Shown: positions 27,341-35,910 of the stretch, one piece after another | Position numbering within the stretch: position 1 is the first letter of the stretch | Layout: every line of letters begins with the position of its first letter | From: Actinacidiphila sp. DG2A-62 | GTDB taxonomy: Bacteria > Actinomycetota > Actinomycetes > Streptomycetales > Streptomycetaceae | Assembly (NCBI RefSeq): GCF_035825295.1 | Contig: NZ_JAYMGI010000002.1 | Coordinates: 4,946,501-5,010,500, forward strand | DNA: 64,000 bases | Direction: 5' to 3' | Position numbers and translations under genes: made by a program | The notes under the pieces: model-generated | Told to the model about the DNA's origin: nothing | Database searches by the model: none | Seen by the model: only the letters and a program-made list of their open reading frames with translations

Positions 27341-27897
27341 GCCCCGCGAACCCTGGGAACTCCGGGAACCCCGGTAGCCCGGTTTCCCCGCTCGACCCCG
27401 GCGAGGACGACCAGTCGCTCGGCGGCGTCCACATCAAGTACCTGCACCACTGCCCGCGCCAACTCTGGCTGTACATGCGCGGATACCGCCCCGAAGCGCG
27501 CAGCGACCTCGTCGCTTTCGGCGAGGTCGTGGACGACACCACCTTCACCCGGCGCCGCGACGTGGACCTAGGCGAGGCGAAGATCGACTGGGTGACGGCC
27601 GGCGCGGTCGTCCACGAGACGAAATCCTCCCGGGCACCGTCGGCCGCGCACGAGGCCCAAGTGCGCCACTACTGCCTCCTGTTGGAGCGGCGCGGCATCA
27701 ACGTCCGCGGCGGCGTCGTCCACTACCCGCTGATCCGGCGCACCACGGACGTCCCCTGGGACGACGAGGCACGCGACCTCGCGGAGACGGCGGAGGCCGA
27801 CGCCCAGGCGGTCATCGCGGCCCCGACGCCGCCCGACCGCCTCACCCGCGGGAAATGCCGCGGCTGCTCGTATCTCGACTACTGCTGGGGAGAATGA
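27337..27897 (+). CDS. cas4: Cas4 iron-sulfur nuclease
   Basis: Encodes 186 residues from GTG 27337, overlapping the cas3 stop. RecB-like nuclease motifs are visible (VAFGEVVDD, then DLGEAKIDWV and VVHETKSSR). The [4Fe-4S] cysteines are one in YLHHCPRQLW and three in CRGCSYLDYC at the C-terminus. Cas4 trims prespacers and selects PAM-adjacent ones with Cas1-Cas2. The first 25 residues are a Pro/Gly/Ser/Asn-rich repetitive tail (GNSGNPGSPVSP) unusual for Cas4; translation might start later. Confidence 0.93.
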   Translation: MSPANPGNSGNPGSPVSPLDPGEDDQSLGGVHIKYLHHCPRQLWLYMRGYRPEARSDLVAFGEVVDDTTFTRRRDVDLGEAKIDWVTAGAVVHETKSSRAPSAAHEAQVRHYCLLLERRGINVRGGVVHYPLIRRTTDVPWDDEARDLAETAEADAQAVIAAPTPPDRLTRGKCRGCSYLDYCWGE

Positions 27898-27900
27898 CCC

Positions 27901-28881
27901 ATGGCCGCCGTCGGCCGCACCTACTGGCTGACCGAACCCTGCCGCATCCGCCGCGAGGACAACAGCATCCGCGTCGAACGCCCCGACGGCAGCCCGGTCC
28001 GCATCCCGATCACCGACATCCGGGACCTGATCGCCTTCGACAACGTCGACGTCAACACCTCCGCCATGTCGCTGCTGAGCCGCAACGGCGTCACGCTCCA
28101 CGTCCTCGACCACTACGGCAACCATGCCGGCCACTTCGCCCCCGCCGAATCCATGGCCTCGGCCGCAGTCGTACGCCGCCAGGTCGAACTCACCGCCGAC
28201 ACTGCCGCGCGCCTCGCCGTCGCCCGCTCCCTCGTCCTGACCACCGCCGAGAACCTGCGCTGGTCCCTGGACACCGACCTCCTCGCCCCGGCCCTCGACG
28301 CTCTGCGTACCGCCGTCCCGACCTGCGAGGACACCGACGCGCTCATGGGCCAGGAAGGCAACTTCCGCCGTACGGGGTGGGCCGTGCTCGACACCTTCCT
28401 CCCGCCGTGGCTGCGCCTCAACGGCCGCACCCGCCGCCCGCCGACCAACGCCGGCAACGCCTTCGTCAGCTACCTCAACGCGCTCGTGTACGCCCGCGTT
28501 CTGACCGCCCTGCGCAGCACGCCCCTCCACCCGGCCATCGGCTTCCTCCACGCCGACACCGACCGCCGCCGCAACACCCTCGCACTCGACCTCGCGGAGC
28601 CTTTCAAGCCCTTGTTCGCCGAGCGTCTGCTCAAGCGCGCCGCGGCACAAAAGCAGCTCAAGGAGAGCGACTTCGAGACCGATGTCGGCCGCGCGTCGCT
28701 GAGCAAGGACGGCCGCAAGAAGGTCGCCGCACTCGTCCGCGAGGAACTCGCCACGACCGTCCACCACCGCACCCTGAAACGCCAGGTCTCCTACGACGAG
28801 CTGATCCATCTCGAAGCGCTCAAGCTCGTCCGCCTCTGCCTGGAAGGCACACCGTACAAGCCCTTCCGGCCGTGGTGGTGA
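27901..28881 (+). CDS. cas1: Cas1 integrase
   Basis: Encodes 326 residues from ATG 27901, 3 bp after the cas4 stop. Catalytic metal ligands are visible: Glu in LMGQEGNFRR near residue 152, His in GFLHADTDRR near 218, and the acidic pair in ALDLAEPFKP near 233. The N-terminal beta-domain reads ITDIRDLIAFDNVDVNTSAM. Cas1 with Cas2 inserts new spacers at the leader end. Length and motifs are those of type I-B Cas1. Confidence 0.96.
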   Translation: MAAVGRTYWLTEPCRIRREDNSIRVERPDGSPVRIPITDIRDLIAFDNVDVNTSAMSLLSRNGVTLHVLDHYGNHAGHFAPAESMASAAVVRRQVELTADTAARLAVARSLVLTTAENLRWSLDTDLLAPALDALRTAVPTCEDTDALMGQEGNFRRTGWAVLDTFLPPWLRLNGRTRRPPTNAGNAFVSYLNALVYARVLTALRSTPLHPAIGFLHADTDRRRNTLALDLAEPFKPLFAERLLKRAAAQKQLKESDFETDVGRASLSKDGRKKVAALVREELATTVHHRTLKRQVSYDELIHLEALKLVRLCLEGTPYKPFRPWW

Positions 28882-28888
28882 GCCGACG

Positions 28889-29152
28889 GTGTTCGTCATC
28901 CTCGTCTACGACACGGCGGTCGAACGCAACCCGCACGTGCTGAAGACCTGCCGCAAATACCTCCACTGGACCCAGCGCAGCGTCTTCCAGGGCGAACTCA
29001 CCGCGGGCCAGTACCGCGCCCTGATGACCACCCTCGGCACGGTCATCGACCCCGACCACGACAGCATCGTCACGTACACGGCCCGTTCCCCCGACTTCAT
29101 CGCCACGTCCACGCTGGGCGTCTCTCTCGGAGGCCCGGGCGACATCCTCTGA
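28889..29152 (+). CDS. cas2: Cas2
   Basis: Encodes 87 residues from GTG 28889. The ferredoxin-like fold starts MFVILVYDTAVERNPHVLKT with the conserved Asp, followed by YLHWTQRSVFQGELT. Cas2 bridges the Cas1 dimers in the adaptation complex. Its last codons overlap the first bases of the array 2 leader, so coding and leader function share a few bases. Confidence 0.95.
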   Translation: MFVILVYDTAVERNPHVLKTCRKYLHWTQRSVFQGELTAGQYRALMTTLGTVIDPDHDSIVTYTARSPDFIATSTLGVSLGGPGDIL

Positions 29153-29241
29153 CCTGCGACGATGCATTACCGGAGCGCTGCTGCGGAATGATAGGTACGA
29201 CGAGTTCCAAAGGTCGCCCTGACCTGCGACTTTACCGTCGG
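29147..29241 (+). promoter_or_regulatory. leader of CRISPR array 2
   Basis: 95 nt matching the leader of array 1 in length and in three blocks (see 20668-20762). It contains a 12-bp direct repeat, CTGACCTGCGAC, at 29149-29160 and 29219-29230; the second copy is also conserved in array 1. The first lies across the cas2 stop codon. Confidence 0.85.
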
Positions 29242-29792
29242 GCCGTCATCAGCCCGAGAGGGTTCGCAACGCGCTGACCGGGCTGCTGACCGTCAGCGCG
29301 GACACCGCCGTCATCAGCCCGAGAGGGTTCGCAACCAGGTCTCCACCTGGGACCTGAGCAGCGACGACGCCGCCGTCATCAGCCCGAGAGGGTTCGCAAC
29401 TCCGGACCGAGGTGGAGAAGCTCACCGGCTCGATCGCCGTCATCAGCCCGAGAGGGTTCGCAACCCCGGCGCGCCGGCCAGCTGGACCGCGAGCCCACCA
29501 GCCGTCATCAGCCCGAGAGGGTTCGCAACACGAGGGCAGCGCGGGCGGCGAGGAGGAATGGCTGGCGCCGTCATCAGCCCGAGAGGGTTCGCAACAGCGA
29601 CGGCAGAGCAAGGGTTTGGCGCTGCCACCGTGCCGTCATCAGCCCGAGAGGGTTCGAAACCCGCGGACTACGCCGCTGGCCGCCTCACCTGCGCCCGCCG
29701 TCATCAGCCCGGGAGGATTCGAAACAGCTCCATCAGTGCCCTGCCCGGGCCCGAGAGCTACGGCTGTCATCAACCTGAGAGGGATTCAAAAC
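29242..29792 (+). CRISPR. CRISPR array 2: 9 repeats, 8 spacers
   Basis: Repeats begin at 29242, 29307, 29372, 29436, 29501, 29567, 29632, 29697 and 29763; spacers are 35-37 nt. The 29-nt consensus begins GCCGTCATCAGCC and ends GAGGGTTCGCAAC. The last three repeats degenerate (GAAAC ending; then GGGAGGATTC; then a 30-nt form with several changes), which marks the distal end and confirms plus-strand transcription from the leader after cas2. The repeat is clearly related to that of array 1 read on the opposite strand. Confidence 0.97.
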
Positions 29793-29922
29793 ACGGAGAT
29801 CCGCCCACGACGGAAGGGACGAGAACCCGTTGTGCTTCACCCACGGAAGATCGCTCCGTCTGTCGTCCTCTCCTCCCGACGTGCAGCGAACCGGTTGAGT
29901 GGCGCTTGGCAGCGGAGGAGGC

Positions 29923-30774
29923 TCAGGCTGCTGCCGCCGAGCTTGTCGGTGGCTCCTTGGGCGTTCGCGGAGCGAGGATGGTCATGCGGCATCCGGGGAG
30001 GCCGGCGGGTTCCATGACGTGGGTGACGAGTTCGGCTGGCCGCCCGTCGAACGTGGGGAGGGCTATCCGAAGCACGTGGCCGTCGTGGTGCTCGGTTATG
30101 TCGCCGGCGCTGCGGGTCCACAGGCCGCGGACGATCGGGTCCTGGGTGGTGTCGTGGATGAGCTGCTGGAGGTCGCAGTCCTTTGGGCGGGCGACGGCGG
30201 CGGCACGGAGCATGCGAACGCAGACGACGGCGTCGGCTTGCCAGTCGAGGTGCTGTTCTCTGGCCTCGGGGTTGAGCAGCAGCCAGCGCATGAGGTTGGC
30301 TTCCGGCTCGGCTGACCATGGGAACAACTTGGCCATCACCTCGTTGACCGCCAGCACGTTCCAGGCTGGGTCGACGACGTAGGCGGGGAACGGCTGCCGG
30401 TCCAGCAGGAGGCGCAGCTCGTCGCTGAGCTGCGGCCGTTCCTTGGGCGCCACCTGGCAGGCCAGCTCGCCCACCGTGGCGAGGAGGAGCGCGTGGCGCT
30501 GCGCCATGTCGAGGCCGAAGACCTTGCCCAGGGCTGCGCGTTCCTCTCGGGTGAGGGGGCGGGGGAAGGTGCCGCTCTCAAGGTCGCGGTACCAGCGCTC
30601 GCTTCGGTCCAGGGCGCGGGCCACGTCCCGCTGGAGCATGGGGCGACCGGACCTGGCGCCGGCCGCGGCCCGCCAGGCGCGTAGCAGCCCGCCGGCTCCC
30701 AGGGTCTCTTCCACACGCGGCGCTGTGTGCGACGTTCTCGTCGCACGTGCGTATCCCTCGAATTCCGTGCCCAT
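29923..30774 (-). CDS. MmyB-like XRE regulator
   Basis: Encodes 283 residues from ATG 30774. A N-terminal HTH (MLQRDVARALDRSERWYRDL, residues about 45-65) is followed by FPAYVVDPAWNVLAVNEVMA near 128, the hallmark of the MmyB-like ligand-binding (PAS-like) domain, and by FDGRPAELVTHVMEPAGLP near the end. Members are actinobacterial transcription factors thought to bind small ligands. It diverges from the plasmid replication module. The 130 bp between it and array 2 hold nothing recognisable. Confidence 0.88.
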   Translation of the reverse strand: MGTEFEGYARATRTSHTAPRVEETLGAGGLLRAWRAAAGARSGRPMLQRDVARALDRSERWYRDLESGTFPRPLTREERAALGKVFGLDMAQRHALLLATVGELACQVAPKERPQLSDELRLLLDRQPFPAYVVDPAWNVLAVNEVMAKLFPWSAEPEANLMRWLLLNPEAREQHLDWQADAVVCVRMLRAAAVARPKDCDLQQLIHDTTQDPIVRGLWTRSAGDITEHHDGHVLRIALPTFDGRPAELVTHVMEPAGLPGCRMTILAPRTPKEPPTSSAAAA

Positions 30775-31575
30775 TCCACAGTCCTCGTGCTTTCGGATTA
30801 CCCGATGTGGGACTCACCGGTTTGACCGTGCGCAGATCATACGTGACTCGCAGTTGGCCCAGAACTGTTGCCGACGGTAACAGATGCTGATCTGAAGCTT
30901 GTGTCTCGCTGGGTGAACGGCAGAAAAATTGCCGGTCATGGAATTTTTGCCCCTTTTGCCAGTAGTGGTCCAACCGTGCCTCCCGATCCCCTCGCGCGCG
31001 TAATTACGCGAAGTCGACTTAAAAACGGGTTAGTTGAGCGAGAGGGGTGCTCGCTTCTTTGCCCGCGGTCACGGAAGGCGGTGCTCCTCTGTGACGGCTC
31101 GGTCGCGTTGACGAATGATCTGGACCAAGTCCAAAATCTTTCCGTCCGTGCGGAACTCCAGGTCGTGGGCCATGGCGGGTGGGGGTGGTCGTGATCATCG
31201 TTGCTGTGAGAGCCCAGCCCTGCGACCTTCGGCAGCCGTCGAGGGGCGATTCCCTTGCGACGCGGGAGAGATGTCGCTTTGGCATCGTTGCCGCCGAGCG
31301 ACGGTATCCGCTGGATCGTGGGCGCGGTTGCGTCATACGTTGCTGCTCCGCGCCGGGCTGACCGAAAGGGGAGGGGGACGGGAATGCCGAAAGGCCACCG
31401 AAAAGGCCACCGAAGGCTCAGCCTGCCGTAACGACAAACCGGCGCCCGGGAGTTACCAGCTCCCAGACGCCGGGCCGGCATCCCAGAGAGGTGCCGATTC
31501 ACTGCCACGCGAGCGGCGGGGCCATCTCTGCACGAGAACCGCCGCATCGCGCTCCTACAAGCAAGGGAGTATTGC
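30775..31575. other. 801-bp non-coding region before the replication module
   Basis: No convincing gene. The part 30890-31040 is clearly lower in G+C than its surroundings (runs such as GAAAAATTG, GGAATTTTTG, TTAAAAACGGG), as expected for promoters or a DNA-unwinding region. A short inverted repeat GCGAG..CTCGC lies near 31040, and a tandem 12-bp repeat AAGGCCACCGAA near 31389-31414. It separates the divergent MmyB-like and replication genes and may carry regulatory or origin functions of the element. Confidence 0.45.
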
Positions 31576-33018
31576 ATGCCCACCGCTTCAGGCGGAACCG
31601 TTGGCCTCGACGCCGGCGACGGCGGGCCGACCGATCGGCAGCGGCGGCTCGCGCTGCAACTGGCGGACATGATCCCGGGAGCAGCAACGATCCGGATAAG
31701 CCTGACCAACCCGGCGACGGGCTGGCCCCACCCGCACGCCGTCGCCCGGGACGAGCAGGGGCAGCGGATCGAGCTGAACCGGACGACCTCGGCGGTCGCC
31801 GCGCGCTGGATTCTGCGCGCCTGGCCGACGGCGGACTGGACCATCCCGCACACCCTGGAGCTCGCTGACGCCGTTCTCACCCGGAGCGACCTGCTCGCCG
31901 TGAGCGGGGCCGCTGACGTGGCTCGAATCCGGACCGTCAAGTCGGAGGCGTTCACCTCCGAGTCCCTGGCCTGCGTCACCGTCGAGGCCGAGCGGACCTT
32001 CTTCGGACTGCTCACCCAGGCCGACGACGAAGGCCGGCACCGGGACAATCCCGCGATCATCGCCGGCGTGCTGTGGCCGCTGCGGGCCGAGCACACCTCC
32101 GTCCACGTCGAGGACGACCTCGCCCAGCTCGCGGACGCGGGTCTGGTCTGCCGGTACACCGGCTGCGACGGAAAGCGGTACCTGCACATCGTCGGCTGGG
32201 CCGAACATCAGAAGATCGACAAGCGCAGCCAGTCACGGATGCCGGTATGCACCGAGCACCACGCCGATCACCGGTGCGGCAGGTGCAGCGGCCCGTGCCG
32301 AAGCCTCGCCGAACCGTCCGCGACTGCTCCCCAGCCCCTCGCCGAGGGTTCGGCGAAGGCTCCCGGAGCCCTCCCCGAACCCTCGGCGAGCGCTCTCCGA
32401 GCCCTCGCGTCACCGTCGAGCCCGGCACCGGCAGCCTCTGCGACCGGTGTTGGCGCCCCCGGAGCCGGCGCGGACACCACGTCCGGTCCGGAGGAAGCCG
32501 CTGCCCCGGCAAGCGGAGAATCCACAGGTCACAGCGCTTCCACCGAGTCCTCGGCGAACCCTCCGCGAGCCCTCGCCGAAGGCTCGGCGCCTGGATCTGG
32601 GATCTTGGATCGTGGATCTTCTGTTCCTACGGGGCGCCAAGCGCCCGGCGCACCCGATTCGCCCGGCACACCCGATCCGGTCGGCGCGTCCGCTGTCTCG
32701 GCGAAGGACCTGATCGGCGAGTACGTCGCCTCGTGCCGGGAGCGCCCGCCCGGCGACGTAATCGGTCACCTGGGCCGGGTGGTCAAGAAGCTTCTCGCGG
32801 AGGGCATCGGGGTGGATCACGTGCGGGCCGGGCTGCGCCGGTACGCCGAGATCCAGGGGCACCCGTCGCGGCTGCCGTCGCTGGTCAACGACGCGATAAA
32901 CGCCCCCGGCGGCTTGGGCTCCGGCTTGGTCCGTCCGGCATCGCGGTCTACCGTGCCCGCTCACCGGGCGTGGACCAACCCGGCCGACCCTGCTGCCGCC
33001 TACGCCGAGGAGCTGTGA
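31576..33018 (+). CDS. plasmid/phage-type replication initiator-like protein
   Basis: Encodes 480 residues from ATG 31576. The region around residues 120-225 (ERTFFGLLTQADDEGRHRDN, HVEDDLAQLADAGLVCRYTG, YLHIVGWAEHQKI) is a winged-helix of the kind seen in replisome organisers of actinobacterial phages and integrative elements, followed by a Cys/His knuckle (CTEHHADHRCGRCSGPC). A long low-complexity linker rich in Ala, Pro and Ser (about 240-370) precedes a C-terminal helical DnaD-like block (HLGRVVKKLLAEGIGVDHVR). It overlaps the helicase-loader gene (TGATG), a typical initiator-loader pair. Confidence 0.72.
   Translation: MPTASGGTVGLDAGDGGPTDRQRRLALQLADMIPGAATIRISLTNPATGWPHPHAVARDEQGQRIELNRTTSAVAARWILRAWPTADWTIPHTLELADAVLTRSDLLAVSGAADVARIRTVKSEAFTSESLACVTVEAERTFFGLLTQADDEGRHRDNPAIIAGVLWPLRAEHTSVHVEDDLAQLADAGLVCRYTGCDGKRYLHIVGWAEHQKIDKRSQSRMPVCTEHHADHRCGRCSGPCRSLAEPSATAPQPLAEGSAKAPGALPEPSASALRALASPSSPAPAASATGVGAPGAGADTTSGPEEAAAPASGESTGHSASTESSANPPRALAEGSAPGSGILDRGSSVPTGRQAPGAPDSPGTPDPVGASAVSAKDLIGEYVASCRERPPGDVIGHLGRVVKKLLAEGIGVDHVRAGLRRYAEIQGHPSRLPSLVNDAINAPGGLGSGLVRPASRSTVPAHRAWTNPADPAAAYAEEL
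32304..32620. repeat. repeat-rich segment inside the initiator gene, candidate origin
   Basis: Many copies of CCTCGSCGA-like blocks in both orientations occur at 32304-32400 and 32549-32590, including a 7-bp inverted pair TCGCCGA/TCGGCGA at 32339-32356. Directly after lie four perfect-register 7-bp tandem repeats (GGATCTG, GGATCTT, GGATCGT, GGATCTT) at 32593-32620. Several phage and plasmid initiators carry their iterons inside the initiator gene. The protein linker encoded here is low-complexity, leaving the DNA free to evolve such sites. Confidence 0.55.
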
Positions 33019-33731
33019 TGCGCACCCGAAGCCGCGAACCGCAGCCCCTCGCCGGAACCGGAGCCCTGGACCGGGTGGCCCGGATTCTGGCCGCCCGCGA
33101 CATCGACCCGACCGCACTCACCGTGGCGCCGACCGTGGCGGAGGCACCCGACGCGTACGCACCGCTGGACGTCCTGCAGGCCAGGATGCTGCCGCGCTAC
33201 CGCAACGCCGTGGCCGACCACCCGCAGGTCCTGGCCTGGTGCCGGGAGGTCGCAGCGCAGGCGGTCGCCCCGGGCATCGGCGCGCGCCGGCAGGTGGCCA
33301 CGGGGCCCTCGCTGCTGATGGCCGGAGTGGTCGGCGCGGGCAAGACGCACCAGGCGTACGGGGCCCTGCGCGCCCTGGCCGAAGCCGGAGTCGGAGTGCG
33401 GTGGCGGGCGACGGCCGCCGCGGACCTGTACGCCGAACTGCGCCCGCGCACCGGCGTGGACACGGAGCGGGAGCTGGCGGCGGTGGCCCGGGTGCCGCTA
33501 CTGATCCTGGACGACCTCGGCGCGGCCAAGGCCAGCGAGTGGACCGAGGAGATCACGTACCGGCTGATCAACCGCCGGTACAACCACATGCTGCCAACGC
33601 TGATTACCACCAACCTCGCGATCGGCGACCTGCGGGCGCACGTCGGCGACCGCGTCGCCTCCCGCCTGGCCCAGATGACCACGAAGGTCGCCTTCGACCT
33701 GGTCGACCGCAGACGCACCCGAGCAGCCTGA
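33018..33731 (+). CDS. DnaC/IstB-like AAA+ helicase loader
   Basis: Encodes 237 residues from ATG 33018, overlapping the initiator stop. Walker A MAGVVGAGKTHQAYG near residue 105, Walker B PLLILDDLGAAK near 160, sensor-like LITTNL near 197, and a C-terminal Arg finger region GDRVASRLAQ. The layout matches DnaC/DnaI-type loaders, which deliver the replicative helicase to an initiator-opened origin. Confidence 0.85.
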   Translation: MRTRSREPQPLAGTGALDRVARILAARDIDPTALTVAPTVAEAPDAYAPLDVLQARMLPRYRNAVADHPQVLAWCREVAAQAVAPGIGARRQVATGPSLLMAGVVGAGKTHQAYGALRALAEAGVGVRWRATAAADLYAELRPRTGVDTERELAAVARVPLLILDDLGAAKASEWTEEITYRLINRRYNHMLPTLITTNLAIGDLRAHVGDRVASRLAQMTTKVAFDLVDRRRTRAA

Positions 33732-33780
33732 CCCGCCGCCAGGCCGTCTCCGCCGGGCCCGCCCCCAGCGCGCCGCCCGC

Positions 33781-34416
33781 ATGAACTTCCCCGACCAGGC
33801 ATCTCCGCCGCCCGATCCGCGCGCGGAGAGCGATCGGAGCACACCGCGCATGCCCAGCACGCCGAACACCCCTGCCCGCCACCGCTCCCTGGGGGACCAG
33901 ACGTGGCAGAACCGCGCCGCCTGCCGGCCCACCGAGCACCACCCGGTCGACCCCGAACTCTTCTTCCCCGACCCCGAGGAGATGGACAAGATCCGCGCCG
34001 CCAAGGCCCTGTGCAACCAGTGCCCCGTCCGCCGCACCTGCCTGGACGCCGCCCTGGAGAACACCGACACCCACGGCATCCGCGGCGGCCTCACCGAGGA
34101 GGAGCGCGCGCCGATGCACACCCGGCTTCCCCACCGGCTGGACTACTCCCGTGTGAACGCGGCCGTCGCCGGCCGAGACATCCACCTCACCCCGGCCGAA
34201 CGACAGGCCGTCGTGCACGCCGCCTACCGCCACGGCCTGTCCGCCAGCCGCCTCGCGTGGATACTGAAGATTGACGAGGAGACCGCGCAGAAGCGGTATC
34301 GCGAGACCCGCCGAGCCCTGCGCCACCAAGACCTCGACCGGACCACCACCGCCAGTCCGCCGCCCGAGCACGGCGGACACCCCCTGGCCCGCGACGACTT
34401 CGGGACGGCCGCGTGA
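33781..34416 (+). CDS. WhiB-family iron-sulfur regulator with C-terminal HTH
   Basis: Encodes 211 residues from ATG 33781. The four [4Fe-4S] cysteines are visible: one in NRAACRPTEHH and three in LCNQCPVRRTCLDAAL, followed by the family G-rich turn HGIRGGLTEEER. Beyond the normal WhiB length there is an added helical segment (VVHAAYRHGLSASRLAWILK) resembling a HTH. WhiB proteins bind sigma factor and DNA; plasmid and phage members often control element genes. It overlaps the next gene (GTGA). Confidence 0.92.
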   Translation: MNFPDQASPPPDPRAESDRSTPRMPSTPNTPARHRSLGDQTWQNRAACRPTEHHPVDPELFFPDPEEMDKIRAAKALCNQCPVRRTCLDAALENTDTHGIRGGLTEEERAPMHTRLPHRLDYSRVNAAVAGRDIHLTPAERQAVVHAAYRHGLSASRLAWILKIDEETAQKRYRETRRALRHQDLDRTTTASPPPEHGGHPLARDDFGTAA

Positions 34417-35453
34417 ACCCCGCCGACGCGCCGACCGCGGCGCTCGTCACCGCCTGGGACCGCCTGGCCGTCATCGTCCTCGGCGGCGCCGGATGCGCCC
34501 TGTCCGCCAGCGCTCTCATGCAGATGGCCATCGCCATCCACATCCGTCCCGCTCTGTGCTGGCTCTTCCCGCTGGTCGTCGACGGCTTCATCGCATACGG
34601 CATCCGCGCCCTGCTCGTCCTGCGCACCGCACCGCTGCGCGCCCGCCTCTACGTCTGGACGCTGGTCGGCACCGCGACCGGCGTCAGCGTGTGGGCCAAC
34701 GCGCTGCACGCGGTCCGCCTCAACCAGACCGCCGCCCCGGGCGGCGGACTGCAGCTCGGCGACACCGTGGTCGCTTACCTGTCCACGGTCGCCCCGCTCG
34801 CGCTTGCCGGAGCCGTCCACCTGTACATCCTCATCGCCCGGGGCCCGGACAGCCGCGCTGACCGAGCTGACCGAGTCGACCGAGGAGACCGCCCCGGTCA
34901 GGTCGGTCACCCGGGCGCGGCCAGCCCGGGGGACCGCACCGCGGTCACCGCGGTCGGCCTGCCCGACCAGCGGTCACCGCACGCCGGCCAGCGCGCTGCC
35001 GGTCAGGCGGTCACCGCGCCGACGGAACCGCCCCGCGCGACCCGCGACCGGCCCACCGCGGTCACCGGAGCACTGAACGGGGCAGCCGGCACCGGTCCGG
35101 TCACCGGTCATCACGATGCCCAGCCGCAGCGGGACCAGGGCGCTGACCAGGACGGTCAGCCAGACAACAGTCAGGCGGACAGCGGCCGACCGGTCGCCAC
35201 CCGCGCCGCCGGCCACCCGCCGGCCGGTGACCGCGAAAGCCGCAGAACCGGTGACCGGCGCGCCGACCCGGACACCGAGGATCTGCTGGCGATCGCCCGG
35301 TCAGCGGTCAGGGCGGAGGACAAGCTGACCCGCAAGGTGGTCGCCCAGGCGATCCGCGGTCAGAAGATCCCGCTGTCCAGCGACACGCTGACCGCGCTGA
35401 TGGCTCAGCTCCGCGAACAGCGCGACGAGCCGGTCACCGCCCGTCGGGACTGA
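34413..35453 (+). CDS. DUF2637 membrane protein (Spd-like)
   Basis: Encodes 346 residues from GTG 34413. Four hydrophobic segments fill residues about 15-150 (LAVIVLGGAGCALSASALMQ, LCWLFPLVVDGFIAYGIRAL, YVWTLVGTATGVSVWANALH, LSTVAPLALAGAVHLYILIA), the pattern of the DUF2637 family common on actinobacterial plasmids and integrative elements. The C-terminal 190 residues are hydrophilic and low-complexity because the DNA contains the repeated GGTSACC sites. A short helical block ends the protein (LTRKVVAQAIRGQKI). Confidence 0.85.
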   Translation: MNPADAPTAALVTAWDRLAVIVLGGAGCALSASALMQMAIAIHIRPALCWLFPLVVDGFIAYGIRALLVLRTAPLRARLYVWTLVGTATGVSVWANALHAVRLNQTAAPGGGLQLGDTVVAYLSTVAPLALAGAVHLYILIARGPDSRADRADRVDRGDRPGQVGHPGAASPGDRTAVTAVGLPDQRSPHAGQRAAGQAVTAPTEPPRATRDRPTAVTGALNGAAGTGPVTGHHDAQPQRDQGADQDGQPDNSQADSGRPVATRAAGHPPAGDRESRRTGDRRADPDTEDLLAIARSAVRAEDKLTRKVVAQAIRGQKIPLSSDTLTALMAQLREQRDEPVTARRD

Positions 35454-35498
35454 CCGCACGCCACGGGGCGGGTGACCGGACGACGTCGCCCGGTCACC
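34905..35498. repeat. array of 11 GGTSACC palindromic heptamers
   Basis: GGTCACC or GGTGACC starts at 34905, 34943, 34972, 35009, 35060, 35099, 35226, 35250, 35432, 35471 and 35492, mostly inside the wider CGGTCACCG. The sites fall in the low-complexity 3' half of the DUF2637 gene and the following gap. Their density is far above chance for a 7-mer. They look like binding sites for a DNA-binding protein. Confidence 0.7.
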
Positions 35499-35549
35499 CG
35501 CCCCGGACCGCCCCCACCGACTTCCTCCGACCGACTGGAGAGCACCGTC

Positions 35550-35771
35550 ATGCGCACGACCCTCACCACCCCCGCTGAAGTGGACACCTGGCTGGCCGTC
35601 CTGGTCCGAAAAGGCCTCCACCGCGCCGAACACGGACCCGACCGCACCTGGATCGTGCAGCGCGGCCGGCACAGCCGCCCGTGGACCCTGCACCACCCGG
35701 TGCTCGCGATGGACTTCATCGAAGACGTCCTGCGCGACGTCCGCCGGCAGGACGCGGAACCCGGCCGATGA
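35550..35771 (+). CDS. small hypothetical protein of the mobilisation operon
   Basis: Encodes 73 residues from ATG 35550, preceded by GGAGAGC. It reads WLAVLVRKGLHRAEHGPDRT and ends VLRDVRRQDAEPGR. No family recognised; its size and alternating pattern suggest a compact alpha/beta fold. Located between the DUF2637 gene and the candidate transfer origin. Confidence 0.65.
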   Translation: MRTTLTTPAEVDTWLAVLVRKGLHRAEHGPDRTWIVQRGRHSRPWTLHHPVLAMDFIEDVLRDVRRQDAEPGR

Positions 35772-35809
35772 CCGAGCCCGACCCGACGCACACCACCACG
35801 CAAGAACAG

Positions 35810-35849
35810 CGCGACACCAACTCGGCTCCTGGCGGAGCAAGTTGTCGCG
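35810..35849. other. candidate oriT: nested inverted repeats
   Basis: Outer arms CGCGACA (35810-35816) and TGTCGCG (35843-35849) enclose inner arms GCTCC (35825-35829) and GGAGC (35834-35838) with a 4-nt loop. It lies 60 bp before the mobC start and 600 bp before the relaxase, the usual position of an origin of transfer with its relaxase-binding hairpin and adjacent nick site. No known nick consensus is recognised. Confidence 0.5.
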
Positions 35850-35910
35850 TACGACGGTCCTACGGCCCGTCGAACGCACGTGACCCCGCCCAGGGGAGCG
35901 GGGAAGCCCG

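Noticed and set aside
19888-29762. Self-targeting spacers against this window
   Set aside because: No spacer was seen to match any sequence in the window outside the arrays by eye; a computed search would be needed to be sure.
29640-29800. tRNA gene suggested by GGTTCGAA-like sequence
   Set aside because: The motif is the degenerate CRISPR repeat; no cloverleaf pairing around it. No tRNA or rRNA gene was found in the window.
30868-31194. 108-residue open frame in the gap before the initiator gene
   Set aside because: No ribosome site, mixed composition and AT-rich start; more likely non-coding regulatory DNA.
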